In this document: one piece after another, positions 1 to 7,826 of the stretch | Layout: each line of letters starts with the position of its first letter | Numbering within the stretch: the stretch's first letter is position 1 | Origin: Legionellaceae bacterium | Lineage (GTDB): Bacteria; Pseudomonadota; Gammaproteobacteria; Legionellales; Legionellaceae | Assembly (NCBI GenBank): GCA_029210265.1 | Contig: JARGNP010000001.1 | Span: 267,442-331,441 of the forward strand | DNA: 64,000 bases | Direction of reading: 5' to 3' | The notes under the pieces: model-generated | What the model saw: only the letters and a program-made list of their open reading frames with translations | Databases searched by the model: none | Told to the model about the DNA's origin: nothing | Made by a program: the position numbers and the translations under genes

Positions 1-1
1 G

Positions 2-526
2 ATTAAAGCTAAAGGGCTTATTTTGAGTGAGTTCCCTCTGGGAACACCTCCTGCAGCTGGACATTTTCCACGTAGAAATCGCATCATCAGCGGTTTATCT
101 GACGCAACGCTTGTGATTGAGTGTTCGCTTAAGAGTGGCACTTTGATTACAGCGCATTTGGCTTTAGAGCAAAATCGTAATGTTATGGCGCTTCCCGGGT
201 CGATACATAACCCCGAGGCAAAAGGGTGTCATGCTTTACTGCGGCAAGGCGCCGCATTGGTTACCTCGACACAAGAGGTTTTAGAAGAACTTTGTATTGA
301 GCGCAGTATTGAGCGCAGGTTTGGGGTAATTGGTAAAGATGTTCGTCCCCCAGAAGGGGAATCGGGTTCCTTGATAGCATATATTGGTTTTGATGTTACC
401 ACAGTAGATAAAATCGTGGATCGAAGCCGTTTACCTGTTGAGGATGTGATTAATGATCTGGCAGAATTAGAACTCCTAGGACACGTGAACGCCGTTCCTG
501 GAGGCTACATAAGGTGTAAACGATGA
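2..526 (+). CDS. dprA: DNA processing protein DprA, 3' part
   Basis: C-terminal part of DprA (Smf), which loads RecA onto incoming single-stranded DNA during natural transformation. The frame is open to the left edge of the window, so the first codons seen are internal and the gene begins outside. Visible are the end of the Rossmann-like DprA domain, with FPRRNRIISGLS, the SGTLITA segment and the VMALPGSI strand, all typical of the family. A C-terminal winged-helix-like domain follows (about the last 65 residues). The stop codon overlaps the smg start (ATGA), so the two genes are translationally coupled, the usual gammaproteobacterial dprA-smg-topA order. Identity is secure; only completeness is limited by the window. 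Confidence 0.93.
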   Translation: MKAKGLILSEFPLGTPPAAGHFPRRNRIISGLSDATLVIECSLKSGTLITAHLALEQNRNVMALPGSIHNPEAKGCHALLRQGAALVTSTQEVLEELCIERSIERRFGVIGKDVRPPEGESGSLIAYIGFDVTTVDKIVDRSRLPVEDVINDLAELELLGHVNAVPGGYIRCKR

Positions 527-1020
527 AAGATAATTTGCTCGAGATGTTGCTAACTTTGTTTGAACAAACATTAACACAATTAAAAGAAGCGTACATTCCT
601 GAAATACCAAAAGATTTAGCATTAAACGAACTTAATGCATTAAATACAGAGCAGGCATTAAATCAATCAACAAATGTTGAAGTTTCTTCAGCAGCAACAG
701 GTAAGAAAACAACGCTTGAGATGCTTTGGTTTCGTTCGGCAAGCAATCAAAGTGCACGTGTTTTTACACCAGCAGAACAGATACGATTCACCAGTGCGAG
801 TCACCAATTTTTGAAGCATTTAGGGCGACTTGGCGTGCTTTCTCATGATGCGATGGAATTTGTTATCAATCGATTGATGTTTTCTGAATCGCGCTTTATT
901 AATTTGCAAGAAACAAAATGGGCCGTGCGAAACACACTGGCGGAGAATTTACCTTCTTCCCAATTGGCTTTTTTAGATCTCGTTTTATATCAAAAAGAAG
1001 ACGGCTTACCGCTGCATTAA
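523..1020 (+). CDS. smg: Smg family protein (DUF494)
   Basis: 165-residue Smg/DUF494 protein, a small helical protein of unknown biochemical role that sits between dprA and topA in many gammaproteobacteria. The N-terminus (MKDNLLEMLLTLFEQ) and the C-terminal half with the conserved MEFVINRLM helix fit the family, and the length is close to the usual 155-160 residues. The ATG overlaps the dprA stop by four bases and topA begins 27 bases downstream, so one transcript is likely. The middle (about residues 40-65) is rich in N, A, Q and T and looks like a low-complexity linker. The assignment rests on sequence and gene order. Confidence 0.9.
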   Translation: MKDNLLEMLLTLFEQTLTQLKEAYIPEIPKDLALNELNALNTEQALNQSTNVEVSSAATGKKTTLEMLWFRSASNQSARVFTPAEQIRFTSASHQFLKHLGRLGVLSHDAMEFVINRLMFSESRFINLQETKWAVRNTLAENLPSSQLAFLDLVLYQKEDGLPLH

Positions 1021-1047
1021 TATTATTTAAAAAAAGGTTATATCTGC

Positions 1048-3333
1048 ATGAGCAAACATTTAGTGATCGTTGAGTCGCCAGCAAAAGCTAAAACGATCGA
1101 AAAATATTTAGGTAAAGATTACCATGTTCTGGCCTCCTACGGTCATGTTCGTGATTTGCCCGCTAAAAAAGGTTCGGTGAATCCTGACGCAAATTTTGAA
1201 ATGACGTATACGCCGATTGAGCGAAATGCGAAGCATGTCGAACGCATTGCAAAAGCAATGAAACGGTCCGATTCTCTTTTGCTCGCAACTGACCCTGATC
1301 GCGAGGGTGAAGCGATTTCATGGCATGTACATGAATTAATGAAAGAACAAAACTTGCTCGAGGGAAAAGACGTTCAGCGGATTGTTTTTAATGAAATCAC
1401 AAAATCAGCAATTCAAGACGCAATAAAAAAACCGCGTGAAGTCTTGATGGATATGGTTAATGCCCAACAAGCTCGGCGTGCGCTAGATTATCTCGTAGGT
1501 TTTAATCTATCGCCGTTATTATGGAAAAAAGTACGTCCAGGTTTATCCGCAGGACGTGTTCAAAGTCCAGCTTTACGCTTGATTGTTGAGCGAGAAGAAG
1601 AAATCGAACGCTTTGAAACCCAAGAGTATTGGCGTCTTCAAGCACTTTCTGAAAGCAAAGGTGTATCGTTTGAAGCACGTCTTACGCATTATAATACAGA
1701 AAAGTTACAACAATTTACGGTAAACAACACTGAACAAGCACATGGCATGCGCGATGTTTTATTGGCCGAGGCCAACGGTAAGCTTGTTGTTGAAAAAGTT
1801 GATAAAAAACAACGAAAACGCAAACCAGCAGCCCCATTTATTACTTCAACACTCCAGCAGGAAGCGGCCCGAAAACTAGGCTTTACTGCACGTAAAACCA
1901 TGACCGTGGCACAGCAATTATATGAAGGGATTGATCTTGGCTCTTCGGGTACCGTTGGTTTGATTAGTTATATGCGTACGGACTCTGTGCATTTATCATC
2001 CGAAGCATTAGCAGAGATACGTTCTTATATCCAAGAGCGCTACGGTGATGAAAATTGCCCTAAAGATATACGTGTATATAAAACAAAATCTAAAAATGCT
2101 CAAGAGGCGCATGAAGCCATCCGTCCGACGGGTATTCAGCGTGCACCTGATGCATTGCAAGCCGTATTAACGCCCGATCAATTCAAACTTTATGGCCTTA
2201 TTTGGAAGCGTACAATCGCCTCTCAAATGGTCGATGCAAAACTGGATACGGTTGCTGTTGATTTTTGCTGTGGTGAAGGCCATCGTTTCCGTGCTAACGG
2301 TTCAACACTTGTGTTTCCTGGATTTCTTACGGTCTATGAAGAAGGGAAGGATGATGCCAAGGCAGATGATCAAGATGGTGACAAAAAACTTCCTGCGTTT
2401 GAAGTCGGGGAGTCGATTACATTATTAGATATTCGTCCAGATCAGCACTTTACTGAGCCACCACCGCGTTATTCAGAGGCAAGCTTGGTTAAAGCACTCG
2501 AAGAGTTTGATATTGGACGCCCGTCAACGTATGCATCGATTATTCATACGCTGCAGCAACGTGAATATGTGACCGTACTAAAAAAACGTTTTACACCGAC
2601 GGATGTGGGTCGTATTGTCAGTAATTTTTTAACGAAATATTTCACGCGTTATGTAGATTATCAGTTTACTGCGCAACTTGAAGATACGTTAGATGCGGTC
2701 GCTCGAGGTGAAAACGAATGGATTCCTGTGCTTGAAAACTTTTGGAAACCTTTTGATGAGCAAATCCATACGATTGATGAGCAAGTTCAGCGTAAAGATG
2801 TCACAACTGAAGTAACAGAAGATAAATGTCCTAAGTGTGAAAAACCGTTGGCTATTCGCTTAGGAAAACGTGGTCGCTTTATCGGCTGTACCGGGTATCC
2901 TGATTGTGACTACACCCAAGATATGAAAGGTGGTGAAACATCATCGGAACCTGAAGTGGTTGAAGGGCGTGAGTGCCCTCAATGTGCTAGCCCGCTTCAT
3001 ATTAAAACAGGTCGTTATGGTCGTTTTATTGGTTGCGGTGGTTACCCTAACTGCAAGTTTATTGAGCCGCTCGAAAAGCCAGCTGACACCGGTGTGCTTT
3101 GTCCTAAGTGTGATGCATCAACATTGCTTAAGCGCAAATCACGGCGAGGCAAAGTATTTTATTCATGCGCTAAATACCCTAAATGCGATTATGCATTATG
3201 GAATGAGCCCATTGATAAACCTTGCCCTAAATGTGCATGGCCTTTGCTTACAAAAAAAGAAACCAAGCGCTCAGGCAAACAAATTCTTTGCCCTAAAGAA
3301 GGCTGTGATTTTGTCGAGAAAGTGGAAGACTAA
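1048..3333 (+). CDS. topA: DNA topoisomerase I
   Basis: Type IA topoisomerase of 761 residues that relaxes negative supercoils. The TOPRIM domain is at the N-terminus (VIVESPAKAKTIEKYLG, then ATDPDREGEAI near residue 77). The active-site tyrosine lies in SYMRTDS, codon 1969-1971, residue 308. The C-terminus carries four Cys4 zinc-ribbon units from about residue 592 on, each with a CPxC or CPKxxC type pair and a distal YPxC-like pair; E. coli TopA has three classical zinc fingers. It is smaller than E. coli TopA (865 residues) because the C-terminal ribbon region is shorter. The ATG follows an A-rich AAAAGG-type ribosome site. Third gene of the dprA-smg-topA set. Confidence 0.97.
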   Translation: MSKHLVIVESPAKAKTIEKYLGKDYHVLASYGHVRDLPAKKGSVNPDANFEMTYTPIERNAKHVERIAKAMKRSDSLLLATDPDREGEAISWHVHELMKEQNLLEGKDVQRIVFNEITKSAIQDAIKKPREVLMDMVNAQQARRALDYLVGFNLSPLLWKKVRPGLSAGRVQSPALRLIVEREEEIERFETQEYWRLQALSESKGVSFEARLTHYNTEKLQQFTVNNTEQAHGMRDVLLAEANGKLVVEKVDKKQRKRKPAAPFITSTLQQEAARKLGFTARKTMTVAQQLYEGIDLGSSGTVGLISYMRTDSVHLSSEALAEIRSYIQERYGDENCPKDIRVYKTKSKNAQEAHEAIRPTGIQRAPDALQAVLTPDQFKLYGLIWKRTIASQMVDAKLDTVAVDFCCGEGHRFRANGSTLVFPGFLTVYEEGKDDAKADDQDGDKKLPAFEVGESITLLDIRPDQHFTEPPPRYSEASLVKALEEFDIGRPSTYASIIHTLQQREYVTVLKKRFTPTDVGRIVSNFLTKYFTRYVDYQFTAQLEDTLDAVARGENEWIPVLENFWKPFDEQIHTIDEQVQRKDVTTEVTEDKCPKCEKPLAIRLGKRGRFIGCTGYPDCDYTQDMKGGETSSEPEVVEGRECPQCASPLHIKTGRYGRFIGCGGYPNCKFIEPLEKPADTGVLCPKCDASTLLKRKSRRGKVFYSCAKYPKCDYALWNEPIDKPCPKCAWPLLTKKETKRSGKQILCPKEGCDFVEKVED

Positions 3334-3356
3334 CGCACTTGATTTAACCCTCATCC

Positions 3357-3393
3357 GCCCTATCGGGCACCTTCTCCCAAAACTGGGAGAAGG
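3357..3393. repeat. REP-like double hairpin between topA and panD
   Basis: Two adjacent palindromes. The first is GCCC-TATC-GGGC (3357-3368). The second has a perfect 9-bp stem, CCTTCTCCC (3370-3378), loop AAAACT, GGGAGAAGG (3385-3393). The preceding bases (ACCCTCATCC) belong to the same unit, which resembles dispersed intergenic palindromes seen in many gammaproteobacteria. No T tract follows, so it is not a textbook terminator, although it could stabilise or attenuate the topA transcript. I saw no second copy in this window. Confidence 0.6.
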
Positions 3394-3421
3394 CATCCAC
3401 ATGATTACTCGGAGTAACAAG

Positions 3422-3814
3422 ATGTACACCAGACGTATGTTAAAGTCTAAAATTCATCGTGCACGTGTTACACATGCCGATTTAAATTACGAAGGCAGCA
3501 TTACTTTATCACCTGAATTACTTGAAGCCGCAGATTTATTGCCTAATGAAGCGGTTCATATATGGAATGTGACAGCTGGAACACGGTTTGAAACGTATAC
3601 GATTGAAGGTAAGCCTGGCTCTAGTGCTGTTTGTGTTAACGGTGCGGCAGCTCGTCTGGTGGCGCCAGGCGATTTGATTATTATCGCTTCGTTTATTCAT
3701 ATTCCTAATGCTGAATGCCGAGCATTCAAACAAAGCATCGTGTTTGTTGATGAGCACAATCAAATTCGAGAAACGCGCCCAGAAGTGGCAACTGATGTAG
3801 AATGTGTAAGCTAA
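3422..3814 (+). CDS. panD: Aspartate 1-decarboxylase precursor
   Basis: Makes beta-alanine from L-aspartate for pantothenate and coenzyme A. This is a pyruvoyl enzyme that cleaves itself at Gly-Ser. The site is visible as YEGS, Gly25-Ser26, so the beta chain is the first 25 residues and Ser26 becomes the pyruvoyl group. KIHRARVTHADLNYEGS is the family signature. At 130 residues it matches the usual 126-130. ATG 3422 was chosen because GGAG at 3411-3414 is well spaced. The frame stays open upstream into topA, but that part is not PanD. It follows topA after an 88-bp gap holding a palindromic repeat. Confidence 0.95.
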   Translation: MYTRRMLKSKIHRARVTHADLNYEGSITLSPELLEAADLLPNEAVHIWNVTAGTRFETYTIEGKPGSSAVCVNGAAARLVAPGDLIIIASFIHIPNAECRAFKQSIVFVDEHNQIRETRPEVATDVECVS

Positions 3815-3840
3815 AATTCTTTTGTTTTTGGAGAGCACCC

Positions 3841-4299
3841 ATGAGATGTACCCTAAATATGATCAAAAATACGATGCTGTGCGCATCTTTATTCGTAACA
3901 CAAGCCGCATTTTCTGCTGATAATTTTACCACATGCCCTTCAGGTGCTGAGCTAAAAAAAGCATTTTCTTGGGACGAAAAAACATTTGATGCGGATTTAA
4001 CGTACACCGTTCCTATGGGGTTTGATCTTAAAGCTAACACAATAAAAATGTCAGTATTTAAGAAAAATTGGGTTGAATCAGGATCGTTTAATTTTATCCT
4101 GTCTAATTTAACCGTACCTGCAGGAGAAGATGCTGAGGAAATTGGTTTTGATTTGATTGAAACATTGCAAGCTGATAATCCAACACCGATATCTTTTCGT
4201 GTAGAACAAGCGTTTGAAATACCGTTGTGCACGTATTCTTCAACAGAGGATAGTGAAGTGAAAGCCGTGGTTTTTTATGCCCCGGACACATCAGAATAA
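3841..4299 (+). CDS. Small secreted protein of unknown function
   Basis: 152-residue protein with a clear signal peptide: basic start, hydrophobic core MLCASLFVTQAAFSA, predicted cleavage after AFSA at about residue 26. The mature part has two cysteines (CPSG near the new N-terminus and PLCTYS near the C-terminus) that could form a disulfide, and alternating polar and hydrophobic stretches that suggest a beta-rich fold. The start was chosen from GGAG at 3830-3833, seven bases upstream; an earlier ATG at 3802 overlaps panD and has no such site. I do not recognise the family; similar small exported proteins occur in Legionellales. It faces a lipoprotein gene on the other strand. Confidence 0.75.
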   Translation: MRCTLNMIKNTMLCASLFVTQAAFSADNFTTCPSGAELKKAFSWDEKTFDADLTYTVPMGFDLKANTIKMSVFKKNWVESGSFNFILSNLTVPAGEDAEEIGFDLIETLQADNPTPISFRVEQAFEIPLCTYSSTEDSEVKAVVFYAPDTSE

Positions 4300-4309
4300 T
4301 CAGTTGTTT

Positions 4310-4507
4310 CTAATCCACCGGTTTTTTTTGACAGGCTTTGTGTGAACTATCATCTTTGTCAGTAACATCAACCGGATTTTGTTGTCCCCAGTGAACCCAG
4401 CGGTTTGCAGGGGCCGCAATAATTTGATGCGAAGAGAGCTCATCCAAACTATCGTTAAAACAACCGGTAAGTGCCAAACTACTTAATAAAAATACCATCC
4501 TTTTCAT
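4310..4507 (-). CDS. Small lipoprotein
   Basis: 65-residue predicted lipoprotein. The N-terminus MKRMVFLLSSLALTGC is a classical type II signal with lipobox LTGC and lipidated Cys16. About 49 mature residues follow, rich in D, N, H and Q, with one further cysteine. An AAGGA ribosome site precedes the ATG. It is convergent with the secreted protein gene ending at 4299, ten bases away. The residue after the Cys is Phe, so an outer-membrane rather than inner-membrane address is likely (no Asp at +2). Function unknown. The strong lipobox and ribosome site support a real gene despite its size. Confidence 0.72.
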   Translation of the reverse strand: MKRMVFLLSSLALTGCFNDSLDELSSHQIIAAPANRWVHWGQQNPVDVTDKDDSSHKACQKKPVD

Positions 4508-4656
4508 GTTCTATCCTTCTTACACCGCAATTAAATAACTAGAATTAAATAGCTAGAAAAAGTCTAAATGATTTAACGCGTCTTTACCAATCCTAAACTT
4601 GTGTATTTAGCATGATTGTAGTTATATTATCATAGATTAAAAATAAGGATATTTTA

Positions 4657-5991
4657 ATGCATGCAAAATTAATAGCAGGCCGCATACTCAGTGTTTGTTT
4701 AATTTTAGGTTGTGTCCACACAACATCGGCAGGCACGCCTGTATGGTCATTTACGCCGTTAACCGAAACAACCGTAGCTATTCCCGTGACCGGCACAGCG
4801 ACCGTGCAATATAAAATTACGAATCAATCGTCCAAAACACATGTACTGAGTATGCAGAACACACCTGGTGTGACTCAAATAACAACAGGGTCGGGTGCCT
4901 GCGGTAATCCGTTTACACTCACCGGAAACGCATCATGCACGCTGTCACTGCAAGTAATTGGAAGTGAACTCACATCATCGCTGAGTAACGGCCCAATTGT
5001 GTGTGAACAAGGTTCAACATTACAATGTTATCAACCGTCGCCGGCAGATAGTTTACATGTGACCACGCTACCTGTAACGCGCGCTTATGTAGGTGATGGG
5101 AGCAATACGTTATGGCAATGTCCAATAGCTTCAAGTGGCGAATTTAGTGAAGGATGTGCTGCACTAACCAATTCAACAGCACCGGGTTTTTCGAGAACAA
5201 TTTACGGCACACCTTACGAATTTTCTGGTACGACGTATGTTTACGTTGCAGATGCTTCACAGCAATTATGGCAATGCCAACTCGATTCCACAGGAGCTGT
5301 TGTTGGGGGTTGTACAGCATTAACCAATGTTACTTCGCCAGGTTTCGCTCAGACGGTAAAAGCAACGTTTCATACGTTTTCTGGGACAACCTATGCTTAT
5401 GTCGCTAGTGTTACGAATATATTGTGGCAATGCCCTATGAATGATGCGGGAGGATTTTCAGGAGGTTGCACAGCATTAACAAATAACCCAACGTTTGGAC
5501 AAACACAAACCGTAACGTTTCAAAACTTTTCTGGTGTGACGTATGCATATCTTGGTGATCGTTCAGATACGCTATGGCAATGCCCTATGAATGCTGGTGG
5601 AGGTTTTTCTGGGGATTGTACAGCGTTAGCGAACTCAACCCCACCTCACTTCCAAACTATTGTAAATGCAGAATTTTACACATTTTCTGGTGTTAGGTAT
5701 GCATATGTTGGTGATAATTCAGATACGTTATGGCAATGTCAGATGAATGCAACCGGCGGATTTGTAGGGGGTTGTACCGCATTAACCAATGCAAGCACGC
5801 CCTTTGTTGGAACAATGAGTGCTGCATTTAATGTAAGTGACGGTATAACCTCGGCTTACGTTGGTGATCGCACCACCAATATATGGCGGTGTATTATGAC
5901 ATCAACAGGTGGGTTTGATGGCGGTTGCACGGCTCTTGATAATACGACATCTCCAGGATTTTTATCTACAAGAGGGCCGGTGCTTTATTAA
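4657..5991 (+). CDS. Secreted six-repeat protein, probable beta-propeller
   Basis: 444 residues. A signal peptide (residues 1-25, ending near TTSAG) is followed by a domain at about 26-135 with PVWSFTPLT and a pattern of conserved cysteines. The rest (about 141-444) is six tandem units of about 50 residues. Each has a Y-V-G-D strand, a TLWQC core, a GGCTALTN segment and a closing FSG turn. Two cysteines recur in each unit, probably forming a disulfide per blade. Six similar blades suggest a closed beta-propeller. The N-terminal domain is shared with the secreted protein at 18119-19300, which carries different C-terminal modules. Function unknown; binding to a host or surface ligand is an inference. 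Confidence 0.82.
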   Translation: MHAKLIAGRILSVCLILGCVHTTSAGTPVWSFTPLTETTVAIPVTGTATVQYKITNQSSKTHVLSMQNTPGVTQITTGSGACGNPFTLTGNASCTLSLQVIGSELTSSLSNGPIVCEQGSTLQCYQPSPADSLHVTTLPVTRAYVGDGSNTLWQCPIASSGEFSEGCAALTNSTAPGFSRTIYGTPYEFSGTTYVYVADASQQLWQCQLDSTGAVVGGCTALTNVTSPGFAQTVKATFHTFSGTTYAYVASVTNILWQCPMNDAGGFSGGCTALTNNPTFGQTQTVTFQNFSGVTYAYLGDRSDTLWQCPMNAGGGFSGDCTALANSTPPHFQTIVNAEFYTFSGVRYAYVGDNSDTLWQCQMNATGGFVGGCTALTNASTPFVGTMSAAFNVSDGITSAYVGDRTTNIWRCIMTSTGGFDGGCTALDNTTSPGFLSTRGPVLY

Positions 5992-6034
5992 TGCGCTATT
6001 AAAATTTTAAGATTAGATAAAAAGGATGATGGGT

Positions 6035-7195
6035 ATGGATGATTTATTATGCATTGATGCGCAGTTACACGATGATGAACGTATGATTCGTGACAGTGTT
6101 GCGCGCTTTGTTACAAGCGATGTGATGCCTCATATTACCGATGCGTTTGAAGAGGCTTTATTTCCTGAAGAATTTATAAAAAAAACAGCTGCCTTAGGAT
6201 TATTAGGTCTAACATTACCTGAGCAATATGGTGGGGCAGGTGCTTCTCATGTGGCTTATGGCTTAGCCTGCCAAGAGTTAGAGCGCGGAGACAGCGGCTT
6301 GAGAAGCTTTGTTTCTGTTCAAAGTTCTTTATGTATGTATCCGATATTTCGTTACGGTAGCGAAGAACAAAAAATGCGTTTTTTGCCAAAAATGGCTCAA
6401 GGTGAGCTGATTGGGTGTTTTGGGCTAACCGAGCCTAATGCAGGCTCTGATCCATCGGGTATGAATACCTATGCTAAAAAAGTGAAAGGTGGCTATTGCC
6501 TCAACGGTTCTAAGACGTGGATTACGAACGGAAATATAGCCGATGTGGCTGTGGTTTGGGCTAAAACAGATGAGGGCATTCGAGGTTTTTTAGTTGAAAA
6601 AAGCTTCAAAGGTTTTAGTTCGAAAAAAATGAAGTTAAAAATGTCGTTACGTGCGTCACTGACCGGTGAGTTATTTTTTGATGATGTTTTTATTCCTGAA
6701 GAAAATTTACTGCCTGGAAGTAAGCGTGGTTTGGGTGCAGCCTTGAGTTGCTTAAGCCAAGCACGTTATGGAATTGCTTGGGGCGCGATGGGCGCTGCTA
6801 AAGCTTGTTTTGATTTAACACGTGATTATTTAATCGAGCGTAAGCAATTTAATAAACCTCTGGCGAGCTTTCAGCTGGTTCAGAAAGATTTAAGTTTGAT
6901 GTATACCGAAATCATGAAGGCCGATTGTATGAACCTTCATGTAGGGCGCTTAAGAGTCGAGGAGCAAGCTAATCCAGCCATGATTTCGCTGCTTAAAGGT
7001 AATTCATGTCGTGAGGCACTCAAAATTGCCCGTATGTGCCGAAATTTATTGGGGGCTAACGGTATTAGCTTGGAATATCATGTGATTCGCCACATGATGA
7101 ACCTTGAGTCGGTGTTTACTTATGAAGGAACAGATAACGTGCATTTATTAACACTGGGTCGTCATATTACGGGGATGAATGCATTTAGCTCTTGA
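6035..7195 (+). CDS. gcdH: Acyl-CoA dehydrogenase, glutaryl-CoA dehydrogenase type
   Basis: FAD-dependent enzyme that would oxidise and decarboxylate glutaryl-CoA to crotonyl-CoA in lysine/tryptophan breakdown. The acyl-CoA dehydrogenase order is clear: helical N-domain, the FGLTEPNAGSDPSGM flavin segment, KTWITNG, SLRASLTGELFFDDVFIP, then the C-terminal helical domain. The catalytic glutamate is in TYEGTDNVHLLTLGRHITG. Length is 386 residues, normal for the family. ATG 6035 is preferred because AAAGGA at 6021-6026 is correctly spaced from it; ATGs at 6026 and 6029 lie on top of that site. The GcdH subclass is assigned from overall motif likeness, so another short-chain dehydrogenase remains possible. 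Confidence 0.85.
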   Translation: MDDLLCIDAQLHDDERMIRDSVARFVTSDVMPHITDAFEEALFPEEFIKKTAALGLLGLTLPEQYGGAGASHVAYGLACQELERGDSGLRSFVSVQSSLCMYPIFRYGSEEQKMRFLPKMAQGELIGCFGLTEPNAGSDPSGMNTYAKKVKGGYCLNGSKTWITNGNIADVAVVWAKTDEGIRGFLVEKSFKGFSSKKMKLKMSLRASLTGELFFDDVFIPEENLLPGSKRGLGAALSCLSQARYGIAWGAMGAAKACFDLTRDYLIERKQFNKPLASFQLVQKDLSLMYTEIMKADCMNLHVGRLRVEEQANPAMISLLKGNSCREALKIARMCRNLLGANGISLEYHVIRHMMNLESVFTYEGTDNVHLLTLGRHITGMNAFSS

Positions 7196-7221
7196 TTAGT
7201 TTTAAGTGATAAAGGTATGAT
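7192..7221 (+). promoter_or_regulatory. Predicted promoter of tRNA-Pro
   Basis: TTGATT (7192-7197), an 18-base spacer and TATGAT (7216-7221), with the tRNA beginning 11 bases after the -10 box. The discriminator (GCGAGAG) is GC-rich, as is common for stringently controlled tRNA promoters. It overlaps the end of the preceding acyl-CoA dehydrogenase gene. By-eye prediction. Confidence 0.5.
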
Positions 7222-7232
7222 GCGAGAGAAAT

Positions 7233-7309
7233 CGGGGCGTGGCGCAGCTTGGTAGCGCACTGGCATGGGGTGCCAGGGGTCGAAGGTTCAAATCCTTCCG
7301 TCCCGACCA
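7233..7309 (+). tRNA. tRNA-Pro (anticodon GGG)
   Basis: 77-nt cloverleaf with encoded CCA. The acceptor stem CGGGGCG pairs with CGTCCCG (one G-T). The anticodon stem is CTGGC/GCCAG around loop ATGGGGT, giving anticodon GGG at 7267-7269. The T arm has GGTTCAAATCC. Its 3' end borders an accessory block; tRNA 3' ends are common integration sites, but I saw no duplicated 3' end in the window. Confidence 0.95.
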
Positions 7310-7348
7310 GTAAATAATCTGTCGATATAACTCTTGTCTATGAAATCA

Positions 7349-7730
7349 TCATATCTCATCATTGGATAAATAATACTTCATACCTTCGTGTGTTGCTTCA
7401 AACCCGAGTCGCTCATAAAATCGCTTTGCCTGTGTACGTTTTTTATCCGTGGTGAGTTGTATGAGTGATGCGTTTTTTTTACGTGCAAGTTCGAAGGAAG
7501 CTTCTATCATCCATTTACCTGTTTTTTGACCACGATGTGAGCTTGCGACTCGAACTGCCTCTATATTCATGCGTGTAGTACCAATTTGCGTAAGCGACGG
7601 CATCAACGTAGCGTTTATCTAAGCTAGAGCTGCTAAGTTCTCGTGTTTGTCCTAATTCATCATCAGAGAGTAACCTAACTATGCTTGGAAGATCATCGAT
7701 AATTGCTTTGCGGTATTCGAGTGATTGCAT
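7349..7730 (-). pseudogene. GNAT family acetyltransferase, decayed
   Basis: Two reading frames together make one GNAT N-acetyltransferase. The 5' part (start MQSLEYRKAIIDDL, to about LDKRYVDA) is the family N-terminus. The 3' part (from PSLTQIGTTRMNIEAVRV through RGQKTGKWMIEAS, QLTTDKKR and FYERLGFEATHEGMKYYL) holds the acetyl-CoA binding loop and the C-terminal strands. The frame changes near 7600. The segment that normally joins them, about 30 residues ending in a ...LQLTFIP-like strand, is absent, so an internal deletion of roughly 90 bp also shifted the frame. The joined parts give about 128 residues against about 155 for intact relatives. Probably inactive. It lies between tRNA-Pro and giant 1. 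Confidence 0.75.
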
Positions 7731-7826
7731 AAATAATATCTGAATAGAGAGTAATGAACATGATTGCACGAAGCTTTTCTAGAAACAAATGAGCGCTAAA
7801 AATGCTTGTGAATATCACGTTTATTT

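Noticed and set aside
2930-3421. Reading frame extending panD about 160 codons upstream into topA
   Set aside because: The upstream part lies in another frame of topA and does not resemble PanD; the ATG at 3422 has a good ribosome site and the correct family N-terminus.
7290-7309. tRNA 3' end as attL of an island, with a matching attR
   Set aside because: I could not find a second copy of the tRNA 3' segment anywhere in the window by eye.
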